DNA from: Agrypnia vestita
Lineage: Eukaryota > Arthropoda > Insecta > Trichoptera > Phryganeidae
Length of the DNA: 64,000 nt
Assembly: GCA_016648135.1 (NCBI GenBank)
Contig: JADDOH010002589.1
Coordinates: forward strand, 1-64,000
Direction of reading: 5' to 3'
Made by a program: the position numbers and the translations under genes. Shown one piece after another: positions 10,600-20,680 of this stretch (its first letter is position 1; each line of letters begins with the position of its first letter). The notes beneath the pieces were generated by a model that worked only from the letters and a program-made list of their open reading frames with translations, was not told the DNA's origin and made no database searches.

Positions 10600-10960
10600 C
10601 TTCTGTGTATAGTTTTCTGGGATATTCTGCCGTGTATATGTGACCTCTCTGGCCAACGTTTCGGATCCCATTGCAGGGTCCATCATCAGGGCTAATGTGA
10701 TGAGTGAGTGTTGAGGTGTAGGTTAAGTATTGCCTTGCAATACCGTACCGAAGTCAGGGTGTCTCCAAGTTAAATACTGGATTGCGGTACCGTGTCGAAA
10801 GCAAGGTGTGTGTCTTGATGTAGTGTGTTATGTATCTACTAACGGATGTCGGACTGTGCGGATCGTAGATTTGATTTATCCTGCAGCGCCGGATACCACG
10901 AAACGAAACGTTGGCCAGAGAGGTCACATATACAATATCCCAGAAAACTATACACAGAAG
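10600..10960. mobile_element. Penelope-like terminal repeats in inverted array
   Basis: The left arm (about 10600-10664) and right arm (about 10902-10960) are inverted copies. CTTCTGTGTATAGTTTTCTG at the left is matched by its inverse at the right, and CCTCTCTGGCCAACGTTTCG likewise. The left arm holds a hammerhead motif with intact core (10651-10692, minus strand). The right arm holds only the 3' half, GAAACGTTGGCC at 10905-10916. Inverted or complex long-terminal arrangements of this sort are known for Penelope-like elements. No reverse transcriptase frame lies between them. Confidence 0.6.
10651..10692 (-). ncRNA. Hammerhead ribozyme candidate, intact core
   Basis: The minus strand reads GCC-CTGATGA, then stem II GGACCC / GGGATCC with loop TGCAAT, then GAAAC and GTTGGCC. 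The CUGAUGA and GAAA boxes are both exact, and GCC before the core can pair with GGC after it as stem I. Stem III is minimal, as in the Penelope-associated hammerheads described as working in dimeric form. Confidence 0.7.
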
Positions 10961-11510
10961 ATTCTGAACGGCCGTGAAAACCTAAGGACATTTTTAAAAT
11001 CAAACGTGTTGCGCTGTATTCTCGCCATACGAAAAGTGTAGTTTTTGCTTCGAACTCCTTCAATTTTAGTTCTCCTCCTACAATAATTCACGATTAATTC
11101 GATTAATAACACAGTCCAGGCCGTCACCGACATGTACCGCTGCGTGCAGTGAAGCATATGCTGTACCGACGAAGAGATGCAAGTATTTACCGCACAATGT
11201 GTGTCAGCCACATGATATGCACAGTGAAGAGAGCTTGGTACTTACCAGTGGAGCACATTAAACGCGGTGACCACCGCTAATGCCACTAGACCACCATGCG
11301 GTTCGGCGAGGTTTCACTTTTCTTCTTCTGACCAGACTCTCGCTCTCGCCTGGAGAATTCGCGTCCAATCTTAATTATGAATACTTTCAATTTCTGAAAT
11401 CGACAATGAATTTCGCTAGCGGCTGACCGACATCTGTTAATTTAATCGAACCTTTTGAATACGTCGCCATAGTAAATGCATGTAATTAATAGGAATGTAC
11501 TTTGTTTTTT
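10961..11510. other. No gene seen
   Basis: Mixed composition. Open frames on both strands are short and unlike known proteins. Confidence 0.45.
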
Positions 11511-11530
11511 AACCACCAATTTGTTGAAAA

Positions 11531-11572
11531 TATCAAAATGTTTCGGGGTCAACGTTCCCTTCATCAGGATTC
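11531..11572 (-). ncRNA. Hammerhead ribozyme candidate, intact core
   Basis: The minus strand reads TCCTGATGA, stem II GGG / CCC around AACGTTGA, then GAAACATTTTGATA. Both core boxes are exact. No Penelope-like coding remnant is next to it; a long hairpin follows at 11653. Confidence 0.6.
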
Positions 11573-11652
11573 AAGGAATATACGTACACATTGTGACTAG
11601 ATGCTAAAAATAATTTAGGCAATGTCCGAACCCCTGGTAGACCTCTTTCGTA

Positions 11653-11797
11653 TAAGAAAGACAATTGAATTAGTATGTGTAAGCCGTGCGTACGAGGCAC
11701 ATTGTTGTGTTGGTGTTAATACCCGTAAAAACTAACACAACAAAATAATGTGTCTCGTACGCACGGCTTACACATACTAATTCAATTGTCTTTCTTA
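11653..11797. repeat. Near-perfect long hairpin
   Basis: Two 51-bp arms (11653-11703 and 11747-11797) are inverted copies with one mismatch. Each outer end reads TAAGAAAGACAATTGAATTA or its inverse. The pairing continues inward (GTTGTGTTGG / CTAACACAAC), leaving a small loop. No partner elsewhere in the window. It is probably a hairpin MITE. Confidence 0.9.
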
Positions 11798-11879
11798 AAT
11801 GAAAATAGGTCTAATATGTCACTTGTCACAAAAGTATTGAAGAATCGAGAATAGCCTATAACAATTTACGATAATCTAC

Positions 11880-11998
11880 AACCTCCGGAAAACTTCAATA
11901 AACGTCTAGAAACATCTGGTTTAACCGAGAAGCAACGAGAACCTTCTAGAAAGTATGAAAATATCAGCATTTTCGGGTATAAATACGGCGCAGTTTTA
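11880..11998 (+). promoter_or_regulatory. Repeat copy with heat-shock element and TATA box
   Basis: A perfect trimeric heat-shock element GAACCTTCTAGAA lies at 11939-11951 and a TATA box TATAAATA at 11978-11985, 27 bp downstream. The whole stretch is alignable with 49060-49155 and 23770-23840, so it is one repeat family. An RTE-like LINE 3' end has inserted directly downstream (about 12000). Confidence 0.5.
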
Positions 11999-11999
11999 T

Positions 12000-12485
12000 C
12001 TTTCTTCTTCTTTTTCTTCTTCAGCCTTCATCTCTCCACTACTGCATATATTCCTCTTCCATACCCTTCCATCCTTCTTGTTATTTGCTACTTGTAGCCA
12101 ATCTCTTTCCCCCCACAGAAGTTATGTCGTCGGCACATCTCTTTTGAGGACTTCCGACGCCTCTCTTGTTTTCACAAGGGCTGCACTTCTGAACTCTGGG
12201 GGTTCATCTTGTAGCCTCCTGCCTTGCAATATGCACTGCCCATTGCCATTTTAGCTTTGCTACACATTCTACGCCTAATTTCATCATTTCTTATTCTATC
12301 TCTTAGTCTTATTCCAAGAATGGATCTCTCCATGGATCGTCGTGTGCATTCGAGCTTTTCTACACTTTTCTTTGTAAGGTCCATTGTCTCCATTCCATAC
12401 GTCATCACTGGCAGTATGCACGATTCAAAGGCTTTTCTTTTTAGGCTAATTGGGTTCTCTTTGTTCTCGAAGATATGTTTGAGTT
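12000..12485 (-). mobile_element. RTE-like LINE 3' end
   Basis: The minus strand reads FESCILPVMTYGMETMDLTK, then VEKLECTRRSMERSILGIRL and RDRIRNDEIRRRMCSKAKMA, the thumb and C-terminal region of RTE-like endonuclease/reverse transcriptases. After about 12172 the frame shifts, but the end still reads like the MEEAY(I/V)Q terminus. A GAA-rich simple tail (12000-12022 on the complement) closes it. 5'-truncated; no catalytic YADD region. Confidence 0.75.
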
Positions 12486-12654
12486 TGCCAAAAGCAGCCC
12501 AACTTGTTCATATTCGTCTTGTTTTATCTTTACACTGTATTCTTTTATCTTTTATCTTTACATTGTCTTGTTATATCTTTACATTTTTTTAAATATTATA
12601 AATAAAATCTAACATTTTGTATTAAAGCATTTTTTTTCAAATTTTACTTACCTC

Positions 12655-12745
12655 CGTTACTTTTGATGTAAGGACATTGTTGCTCGAACATTTTCGACTC
12701 ACAATTTAAGCAGGAATCGACATGTAAAGTTTTCATTTTTAAATC
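12655..12745. repeat. MITE family H1, short fragment
   Basis: TGCTCGAACATTTTCGACTC and GGAATCGACATGTAAAGTTTT match the end region of family H1. Confidence 0.55.
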
Positions 12746-13186
12746 TATAAAAGCATTAAATTAGATGATTATAATTAAAAAATGTACACGATTTTAATGA
12801 ATACTGATTTTTTACTATGTCTATATTTACTAAAATTTTCTCTTTTCTTAGATATTTTATTTGTTTTTATGTATATTCTGCTATACATGAACGTGCCTAA
12901 GTACTAGTGGCAATTAAAAAAATGTAATGTATTGTAAAAATCGATATTCGATATAAGTATCTTTGGGAATTTTACAATATTTCGCAGAAACGTTATAAAA
13001 CAAATGCAAACTTCGAAGTCGTCTACCTCCATTACTTTATATAATAGAACATTAATATTTTTTAAGAAATCTTGTAAATAAATAAATAAATAAAACTATA
13101 TTCCAGCATGTGGGGAGATTTGTGCAGTCGCACACTTTCCATATATTAAATTATCATACATGCGATATATTAAAATATGAGATGAT
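12746..13186. other. No gene seen
   Basis: AT-rich, with a short (AAAT)n run near 13077-13098 that may be the tail of an otherwise lost LINE. Confidence 0.5.
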
Positions 13187-13510
13187 TTTTGTGTAGATAG
13201 AATAAAGAAAGGAGTGCTGAGATGGTTTGGTCATGTGGAACGTATGAACGAGGAAAGGATGGTTAAGAAAATATATGAGGCGAGTGTTGAAGGCAACAGA
13301 AATAGAGGGCGTCCGCGAAAGACCTGGCACGATCAGATACAACAAGTGTTTGAGGATGGCCCCGTTTAAAGCCGCAACAACCGTAGAACTTGTATGAGAA
13401 GATGAATGAATGTGGCCGAAGCAAAAGTGGTGTGTCAGGATAGAAGAGTGTGGCGTTCAATCCCCTCTGCCTACCCCTACGGGGAAAGGGCGTGATGGTT
13501 AGCTAGTTAG
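13187..13510 (+). mobile_element. LINE 3' end, second family
   Basis: The plus strand reads DRIKKGVLRWFGHVERMNEE, then GNRNRGRPRKTWHDQIQQV, and after a frame shift CMRRCMNVAEAKVVCQDRR and WRSIPSAYPYGERA. This pattern (RWFGH-ER-M, RGRPR-TW-DQ, AYP-G) is the C-terminal end of a widespread insect non-LTR element. A smaller fragment of the same family is at 39446-39525. Confidence 0.7.
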
Positions 13511-14100
13511 TTTAAATATACAAATAGAAATTATCACATGCAGGTACATAATAGGAAAGATGTAACCAGAAATACGGTATACAGCAATAATTATTCAAAT
13601 AAATAGGGCATACATAGTAAGAAAGACATGGTGTAAAGAATGGTGACTAGCTCGATTATACCCTGCCTAAAATGAAATAAAATAAATATGGTTTTTAAAT
13701 ATGAATCTTTCGGCATTCCTTTATACAAAAAGATTCGCAAATTGCCTTTTTGCGCTAAGACGATTAATATTCATGACCGTCAAACGCTTTTGATTTTATG
13801 CTAGAAATAGAAATCACGCTGGTGAATTAAACCTAATGACCGAGAAGACTGTCTGTCGATCTTCGTCATCTCAGACGTCTGTGACGTATGCAGTTAAGTC
13901 CTCGCGTGGCTCTGGTGGTCACGACCGCTTGAAACTGCCGTTGGACATATTGTAAATTAGGCTGGAATGATACAATCGTGACTGAAGTATTGTCTCTACA
14001 ACAAAATAAATCGGGACTATCCCGTAAGGTAAAAACTAAAGAATGTTTTAAATGGAGAGAGTTTCGCTTTTTCAGGATTTATATACCTATTGCTTGCCCA
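13511..14100. other. No gene seen
   Basis: A moderately GC-rich part at 13760-13990 has no long frame and no repeat partner in the window. Confidence 0.45.
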
Positions 14101-14103
14101 ACG

Positions 14104-14530
14104 TAACTTGGCGTGCGGCGAATTTTGAACTAAAGCCCCGCCCGCACCCGGCGGTAACCCCTCGCCCTGTCATTCAGTTCATTCTCGTCTTTGAGCGCGA
14201 GCTGTGACATCTTGATTACCAATATACACTGAATTATTATGTCCAAAACATCCTAAACAGTCCGGGATGGTGCAAGAACAATTGCCAATGAAGTATTAAA
14301 GTTTTGCGAAGCTGAAAAAGCGAATAATGGACCGATATTATCGTCTGACAGTTTGACAGATAGAACGGCCGCCATTACTGCATGGTTTCTTTAGTGCTGC
14401 CCGACCAAATTTCTGTATCTAATACGACACCGGTCACCGGACATTCTGTACATTATGTATTGTGTAATAAATTTACACCCTGACAACTTATGTTACGCGA
14501 TAGGGACGCCCTCCCTCGCACGCCAAGTTA
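14104..14530 (+). mobile_element. Non-autonomous DNA transposon with transposase-start remnant
   Basis: Terminal inverted repeats TAACTTGGCGTGCG (14104-14117) and CGCACGCCAAGTTA (14517-14530) enclose 427 bp. Inside, from 14239 on, the plus strand reads MSKTS, a stop, then TVRDGARTIANEVLKFCEAE and KANNGPILSSDSLTDRTAA. This resembles the N-terminus of a widespread insect DDE (IS630/Tc1-like) transposase family. The DDE part is deleted, so the element is an internally deleted derivative. Confidence 0.65.
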
Positions 14531-14703
14531 TAGTGGTACGTCTATACATCAATTTATAGATAGTTAAAGCAGTAAAAGTACAAGACAATAAATGTGGGTC
14601 ACGAAGAAAAAAAAACTTTAAATATTATTTAAAAATGTATTATTATATTTTTAGCAGCATTCGTCAAGTCAATGTAAATGTAAGTATGCGAACTAGATTT
14701 TAC

Positions 14704-14905
14704 TTAATTAAGATACATTATAGAAGTCTCACAGAGACGAAGCTATTTATATGAGAAACGTGTATGAAAGTCTTTTGTACGATGAGCCATGCGGCTTATA
14801 ACCTGTATGAGCTGGATTAAGTCATCACTCTAGACAATGCAATGTTCACCAATTCCATCGTGAGAACATCCACACATTGAATTTTTGAAAGTTTTATATA
14901 TGTTC
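14704..14905. repeat. Palindromic MITE family H3, half copy
   Basis: Shares AGAAGTCTCACAGAGACGAA and GCTATTTATATGAGAAACGT with the copy at 5118, almost identically over about 180 bp. One arm only. Confidence 0.7.
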
Positions 14906-16375
14906 CAAAGCTAGTGACATATGATGACTCACGAAATAGAATGGCTTTGAAGATGACACTAACTTATGTATTACATTTGTTTACTAGCTTATTATTTTCC
15001 TCTTAAATTTACCAAAAAATAAATCAAACATTTTATGATATCATCGATGACAATGTCGTCGTAAATAAAATAAAAAACATATTCATATTGCGTACAAAAT
15101 GTTCAAAAACGTACATTTAACAATATTTCTTTATAAATTACCATAAATTTATTCATGTAAACAGAAACAGAATGAATTAATTTGTTAATTGTAATTAATA
15201 AACTCAGTAATTCAAATAAAAATAATAAGAGATAAGAGACAAGAAAAAACGTACTCAACATATGATTTGACAGTTGGAATTCACACAAAAAGGTTAGTGC
15301 AAGCAACTATTGAATTAGTAACAATGTCATATGTGCAGTGAGATTTCTCACCTGACATTAGACCTTTCGAAAAAACACACTATTCTACGAAAAATTTACT
15401 TGACAACTACAAATAAACTCGCAGAGATGGGCTACTATAATATTATACGTCAGAACTGTGTATTCCTTAGAGTATATATATAGAGTATCCTCCTCCAAAT
15501 TAAAATTATTACGTGTTGACGAATTGAGTTTCGAAAATACATTGCCTTTCGACAATATTCCTAAATCAGTATATGTGCAGTCAGTATGTGGAGAGTTGTA
15601 TAATTTACGTACGTGGTTTTGTTGTCATACACCGAGAATCGTATATTTGTGGTAGCCCTGTTTTAACAAATACGTGTTAGAACCGAACTGTCCAGTCTCA
15701 ACGAATGACCACGCCTCTTTCGACAAAATCCTTACAAGTTTCGAAATAATATGGTCTCTATAGTTTGTATATACTCTAAGGTGTATTCAGAGAATACACT
15801 GTTTAGGACGAGTTTTTTCTCGATTTGACTGGGTCTAAGAAACAAATTTAATGCGCGCAAACAAAGTGAGATAGAATAAGCATTGACATAAAGTTGTATA
15901 CAGAAACATAATAAATAAAAAAAAAAAAAAAAACTTTTTCTTAAGATAAGGATTATTTAATAATTTCTTTTTTTCAGAATCTTTTCTAATCCTCAGCTTT
16001 TTTGCTTGTATGCGCTGCACGCCACAGTGGTAAATGCACAACTGACATAAATCTAAATATTAGGTAGGTACTTTAATAAACTCATACTGAAAAATAGAAT
16101 AGTATTACATATATATTAACCATTAATAAGTACAATACTGTTGAAGTCATCTACGATGATTTCAACAGATGTCTTCAGACGTCACTTTTAACTTTCTTGC
16201 AAAATATTAGAAATTTCTGAACTAGTCAAGTGAGATTCTCAAGAATTCAATGTCATCCAGATTTATATCCATCAAGAATAAATTAATAACAGTAAATAAC
16301 TACCTTTTACAGAATAAAAAAAATAAGAATACATTATATTGTGATTAATATAAATTAACTTTGTTTAAACCACTT
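14906..16375. other. No gene seen
   Basis: AT-rich DNA. A 15-A run is at about 15918-15932. Frames on both strands (for example 15103-15306 and 15835-16041, minus) are low-complexity and not recognised. Confidence 0.5.
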
Positions 16376-16384
16376 ATTTATTGA

Positions 16385-16600
16385 AAAAAATCAACATGTT
16401 TCAAAGCCAATGGCTTCTTCATCAGGAAAACAAAAATAATATTTAAAAATCGAAGTATAGATCAAAAGTTATATATGGAAAATAATGATATAAAGTACCT
16501 AATTAATATGAAAATAAATTTAAAAGATAACTATTTGCAAAAAGGACCTGATTATTTATAATATTCAATTTACATTTGAAGAAGAAGATATTATATTGTG
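16385..16600 (-). mobile_element. Penelope-like element 3' region
   Basis: Starts with a hammerhead-like motif at 16390-16428. At 16515-16580 it shares TTTAAAAGATAACTATTTGC and GATTATTTATAATATTCAATTT with 62004-62055, where a Penelope-like endonuclease end is still readable. No coding part is readable here. Confidence 0.5.
16390..16428 (-). ncRNA. Hammerhead ribozyme candidate, intact core
   Basis: The minus strand reads TCCTGATGA, stem II AAGCC / GGCTT with loop ATT, then GAAACATGTTGAT. Both core boxes are exact. Confidence 0.6.
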
Positions 16601-16604
16601 ACCT

Positions 16605-17060
16605 GAAAATGCATTAAACATATAGAAATCCGGTTTGTGCGTCCAAGATGACGTGAAGTCGTCTATTTTATGGAGATATATGCTAATAATAAATATTTTT
16701 GCTACAATATGAATATTGAGGAAAAAAAACGCAACTATGCAAGTGACGAATATGCGCAGTTGAAAATGGAATTCAATATGCAAATGGCAGTGGCAGTTTT
16801 TCAATATACCTATAACTATGTACTCGCGAAAAAACGTTTTTTTTTTAGTTTTAGTAGCATATCACAGATTTTAAAATCTTTGCTTTCTCTGTAAAAACCG
16901 CTTTCGGCTTTCTTTCATACCCCTCGATTAATATTTTTGTCTTTCACAAAATCAATGGGAAATTACGAAATTTTTAAAAGTTTTATATAGAATTTAAAAT
17001 GCATAAAAAAATATTTGCATCATTTTCATACAATATAGTGTCGTAGTTCAATATTACATA
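16605..17060. other. No gene seen
   Basis: AT-rich. Short overlapping frames on both strands (16565-16894) are not recognised. Confidence 0.5.
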
Positions 17061-17574
17061 TACAGGGTGTACCAAAGCTAGCAGCAGAAACTGTAGTTTG
17101 GCAGATAGATTCCTGACTATGTTATGAGTCTAAAATGTTCAAACAATCACGGCCTTATTCAATAGTTATGGAGATATGCAATATCAAAGTTTGCATTTTT
17201 TTCAATATTTCTTACGAATTATTTGCAAAAAGTTGAACTATCATTACAGTAACTTATGTCGATTGTGAAAAATTCATTCGCTTTAATACAAGTCGAATAA
17301 AATGATAAAAACCTTGCAAAAATTGGAAAAAAGTTATTTTTTACAAGGTTTTTATCATTTAATTTAAGTTGTATTGAAGCAAATAAATTTTTCATAATCG
17401 ATATAAGTTACTGTAATGATAGTTCAACTTTTTGCAAAAAATAAGTCAGTAATATATATTGCATATCTCCATAACTATTGATATTAGGTGATGGTTGCTT
17501 GAACATTTTAGACTCGTAACATAGTCAGGAATCTACCGGCTAAGTTTCTGCTGCTAGCTCTGGTACACCCTGTA
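17061..17574. repeat. Palindromic MITE family H1, complete copy
   Basis: The most complete member, 514 bp including TA at each end. The ends TACAGGGTGTACC and GGTACACCCTGTA are inverted, and the arms pair almost throughout (ATTTGCAAAAAGTTGAACTA / TAGTTCAACTTTTTGCAAAA). TA flanks suggest a Tc1/mariner-like target preference. Non-coding. Confidence 0.85.
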
Positions 17575-17644
17575 TAATGCTATTGGCAGTTTTCTTTTAT
17601 AAGTAGCGAAATAATGTGTGATTATGATACAAATAGCTATAACC

Positions 17645-18057
17645 CGTCAATAATGACGGATTAACTCGTCAATAATGACGGACTTTTTACTTTTGAATTA
17701 CAACTTTGCATTACGTAATTATTAATTAATAATTAATTATCAATCAGTAAGAAAAGTGTATTGGTTAATCAAACTTAAATGTAAGGTAATAAAAGGCATA
17801 CTATTTGAAATCACCAAACATAATAATTTTGTTGTCTGCCCGTCCCCGTACTTCGTATAACGTCCGTAATTCCGAATTCGAATGCACGGCTGAAAAAACA
17901 GCCGGAGATGGGGCTTGAACCCCGGGCCACCAAACCCGAACCGGCCGATTAACGCATGCTGCTGCGGCCGCCTCTCCGTGGACCGCCAAAAAGATGCTAT
18001 AAATATATACTAGGGCTTAGCAAAGACGCGAACCAATGTTCCGTCACATTTTTGACG
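17645..18057. mobile_element. Inverted-repeat element carrying a tRNA-like segment
   Basis: The ends CCCGTCAATAATGACGG (doubled at 17645-17685) and CCGTCACATTTTTGACG are inverted. Inside, the minus strand carries a tRNA-like stretch with B box GGGGTTCAAGCCCC (17910-17925), in a GC-rich context. A second, internally deleted copy is at about 62214-62402. It may be a SINE nested in a MITE or a MITE that captured a tRNA-like promoter. Confidence 0.5.
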
Positions 18058-18169
18058 ACTTACAGTTAGTGTTAAAATAATTTTAAAAACAGATTATCTG
18101 TTGATTTCTAGTTCCGGTCATTCGAAATAAGTATTATTGGAGATCAAGAGAAAACAGTAATGTGATATA

Positions 18170-18335
18170 CTTTGAACACGGAATACGTGTCATATCAATA
18201 TTCTTACTATTTTCAAATTAAGCTAAATGCTTGTGCTATGAAAATAGGACTAACTTGCTGGTTTGGAGTGAGATTCGAACCCGCGACCTTTGGATCACGA
18301 AGCGAAATTCCCAACCACTAGACCAACAAGCTACT
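18170..18335 (-). mobile_element. tRNA-derived SINE, family A
   Basis: The minus strand has TTGGTCTAGTGGTTGGGAAT (A-box side), then GGGTTCGAATCTC (B box) and the family A body, ending at CGTATTCCGTGTTC. The head differs from the 2030 and 19482 copies, so heads may have been exchanged between subfamilies. Confidence 0.7.
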
Positions 18336-18788
18336 CAAATGGATTATTTTAAACAAAGACAGAAAAGTAATCTGTCATCATAATTTTGAATTTGATTGTT
18401 AAGTAGAGACATTTACTGATTTCAAAATATATTCTTAGCAGAAAAGTACTCAAATAATTTTTTTGCTTGCACTAAAATTAAAATCATAAAGACTAGAGGA
18501 ACCTTACGATAAATTAATATAATGGAATATGTACAGAATTTCCGTACAGAAGTACCGCGAATTTCAATCTGGAAAAGTAAAAAGAGAATTTTAAGAAATC
18601 ACATCTTTCAATCACATTTATAATCAACTTTGTTTATATAACCAACTGAGTTGAGTGGTTATATATGCAAAGATATTTAGTAATAACTTAGGTTATAAAT
18701 TGTAATGAATTACCACGGCTATTTGCGATAAATTTAAAAAATATTTTATCTCTTTAATATCGAAAATACGTGATATTATTCTACAAAT
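18336..18788. other. No gene seen
   Basis: AT-rich DNA without recognisable content. Confidence 0.5.
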
Positions 18789-18824
18789 ATGAGGTTTGAT
18801 CAAAAAATTCACGCATATATTTGT

Positions 18825-19045
18825 CATAAGTTTTTCTTCACATTGTTAGCCATATTATATGCTTACTTTATTGTTGTCTGTCGAAAAGGTTACACATGTT
18901 TTAGTGTTAAGATAAATGATTTTTTTACTTACGAAATAAATGGATCAAAATTTCTGGCAAAAAAACAACACCGTATTCGCCGGACATGGCTCCCTGCGAC
19001 TTCTTACTATTCTCGAAGACGAAAAAAATACATGAAAAAACGATG
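18825..19045 (+). mobile_element. Decayed mariner transposase fragment
   Basis: YSPDMAPCDFLLFSKTKK, reading across two frames near 18975-19030, matches the conserved YSPDLAP-DF block at the third catalytic Asp of mariner transposases. About 110 bp upstream is shared with 34420-34560, where a second fragment of the same element lies. This mariner is a different subfamily from the copies at 3075 and 29129. A Jockey-type LINE end follows directly. Confidence 0.6.
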
Positions 19046-19345
19046 TTTTGCTAACAATATCACTCTAATTCGAAGCATCCTTGAATATGGATCCCAAGTA
19101 TGGAATCCTCGCTATAATATATATCGCGAGAGATTACAATGAGAATAGTCTAATTTTTTGAGAATTTTAGCGTATAGACCACTGCACCGCACATTTCATA
19201 GCAATCACTGTTATTACGTTTCCTTTCAAATCGTCGTAAAGTGTCAGATTATATTTGGCGCTATAAATTAATCCATAATTTCATTGATGCTGAAAATTGT
19301 CAATCATAGCTAAATTTTAAAGTTCCTCAGCAAATATTCAGAATA
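19045..19345 (+). mobile_element. Jockey-type LINE reverse transcriptase end
   Basis: ANNITLIRSILEYGSQVWNP then RYNIYRERLQ, a stop, and later RRKVSDYIWRYKLIHNFID match the C-terminal domain of Jockey/CR1-like reverse transcriptases (the LxRS-LEYxSxVWNP motif). Stops and shifts throughout. Its 5' edge abuts the mariner fragment. Confidence 0.7.
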
Positions 19346-19481
19346 TTTTGAATACCTATATAGTTCAAAATTTTCAAGAACACGATAATGGATTTTAAAC
19401 ACAGAGAGACCATCATTAATCAAGATATATTATAGATTTCTCATTAGAACGAATATTTTTTTTACATATAAATAGAGATGC

Positions 19482-19650
19482 GAACATGGAATACGTGTCG
19501 CATCAATTTTCTTACTATTTTCAAAGTAAGCTAAACGCTTGTGCTAAGAATATAGGACTAACTTGCTGGTGTCCCGGAAAGGGGCTCGACCCACCGACCA
19601 CCAGATCAGTAGGCGAGCGTCATGACTACTACACCAACAAGCTATTCTAT
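19482..19650 (-). mobile_element. tRNA-derived SINE, family A
   Basis: The minus strand reads GCTTGTTGGTGTAGTAGTCA, then GGTGGGTCGAGCCCC and the family body. Close relative of the 2030 copy: both share GACGCTCGCCTA in the anticodon-arm region. Confidence 0.7.
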
Positions 19651-19865
19651 TTATGGGAAAATAAGTATGGAAGGCTTTTTGGGAACACCCAACTAAACAT
19701 ACAGAGCTTACGACATATTATACGGTTCATGATGATGACAAATTTCAACCACACATGGCGTTAGTAAAGTCACACGTGGAACGAGGTGTATGAAGGTAAC
19801 ATATATACAACTTCCGAAAATTTGATAGATGTAGTAGTTAAAGCGTTTTGAAGAATGAAAAAAAG

Positions 19866-19994
19866 TAACCCATAAAAACCAAGTTTTTATTATACTCCCT
19901 TTCTTTGTAAAATATAACAACAATTAAAGACGAATTAAAACATATAACATAACACTAAACTTACAGTAATTTAATATATTTCTAAAATGTCAGA
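19866..19994. repeat. SINE family C body fragment
   Basis: About 125 bp nearly identical to 46365-46494 (TATTATACTCCCTTTCTTTG, ATTAAAGACGAATTAAA). The tRNA-like head found at 46258 is missing here. Confidence 0.7.
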
Positions 19995-19995
19995 T

Positions 19996-20446
19996 GTTTT
20001 GAGCTTTGATAAGACCCTTCATGCTTTGAAGATTAAATTCTAAAAACATTTGTCAGTCAATTTAGATTTTCGACATTCGTAGTAAGTACCTATTATGCAT
20101 ACCGACGGAGTAATTCAAATTTAGAAAATATTCCGCGACGTTATCGGGCCGCCATGCTAGTAATCAAACTTTTCTAATGATTCCATTTTGAAAAAACCAA
20201 TAAAATTTCTAATAATCCGAAATTATACTATAATTTTTTTTTTTTTAACGTAAATTTGACAGATCTTCTTGATCGTCGCCTCGAGTTTACTTGCCAAGTA
20301 TTGCCAAGTATACTCGATTGGATCACGGGAATATGGTTAAAAATTTATCCAAAGCTTTTTCATCGGCAAGCCGGCAAGCAAGCAGACGCCGCGAGTTAAA
20401 AGAAAGGAAGTAAAAATGTACTATAACGAGTGTATTATATCTAATA
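19996..20446. other. No gene seen
   Basis: AT-rich. A less AT-rich stretch at about 20255-20400 has no long frame. Confidence 0.45.
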
Positions 20447-20680
20447 GGGTATAAAAGCAATGGTAGCAATATCCAAAAAAATGTTCTGAATGCAGTCACC
20501 GAGGATTACTAATTTAAAATGTACTGAAGTCAAGATTTTATGTGTCTATCTATCCCTTGCAAAATTTATAGGGTATGTTTCTTGTAAAATATCGAATTCA
20601 GTACATTCTAAATTAATAATCCTCGATTGATTGCATTACCTAATGTTTTTTAGGATATTGCTGCTTTTGCTTTTATACCA
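20447..20680. repeat. Palindromic MITE family H2, complete copy
   Basis: Best-preserved ends of the family: GGGTATAAAAGCAATGG and its inverse CTTTTGCTTTTATACC, with inner words AGCAATATCC / GGATATTGCTGC and ACCGAGGATTACTAATTT / AAATTAATAATCCTCG. No coding capacity. Confidence 0.85.

Noticed and set aside
18240..18334. Possible true tRNA gene
   Set aside because: A and B boxes are present, but no proper acceptor stem closes and the sequence continues into a repeated SINE body.
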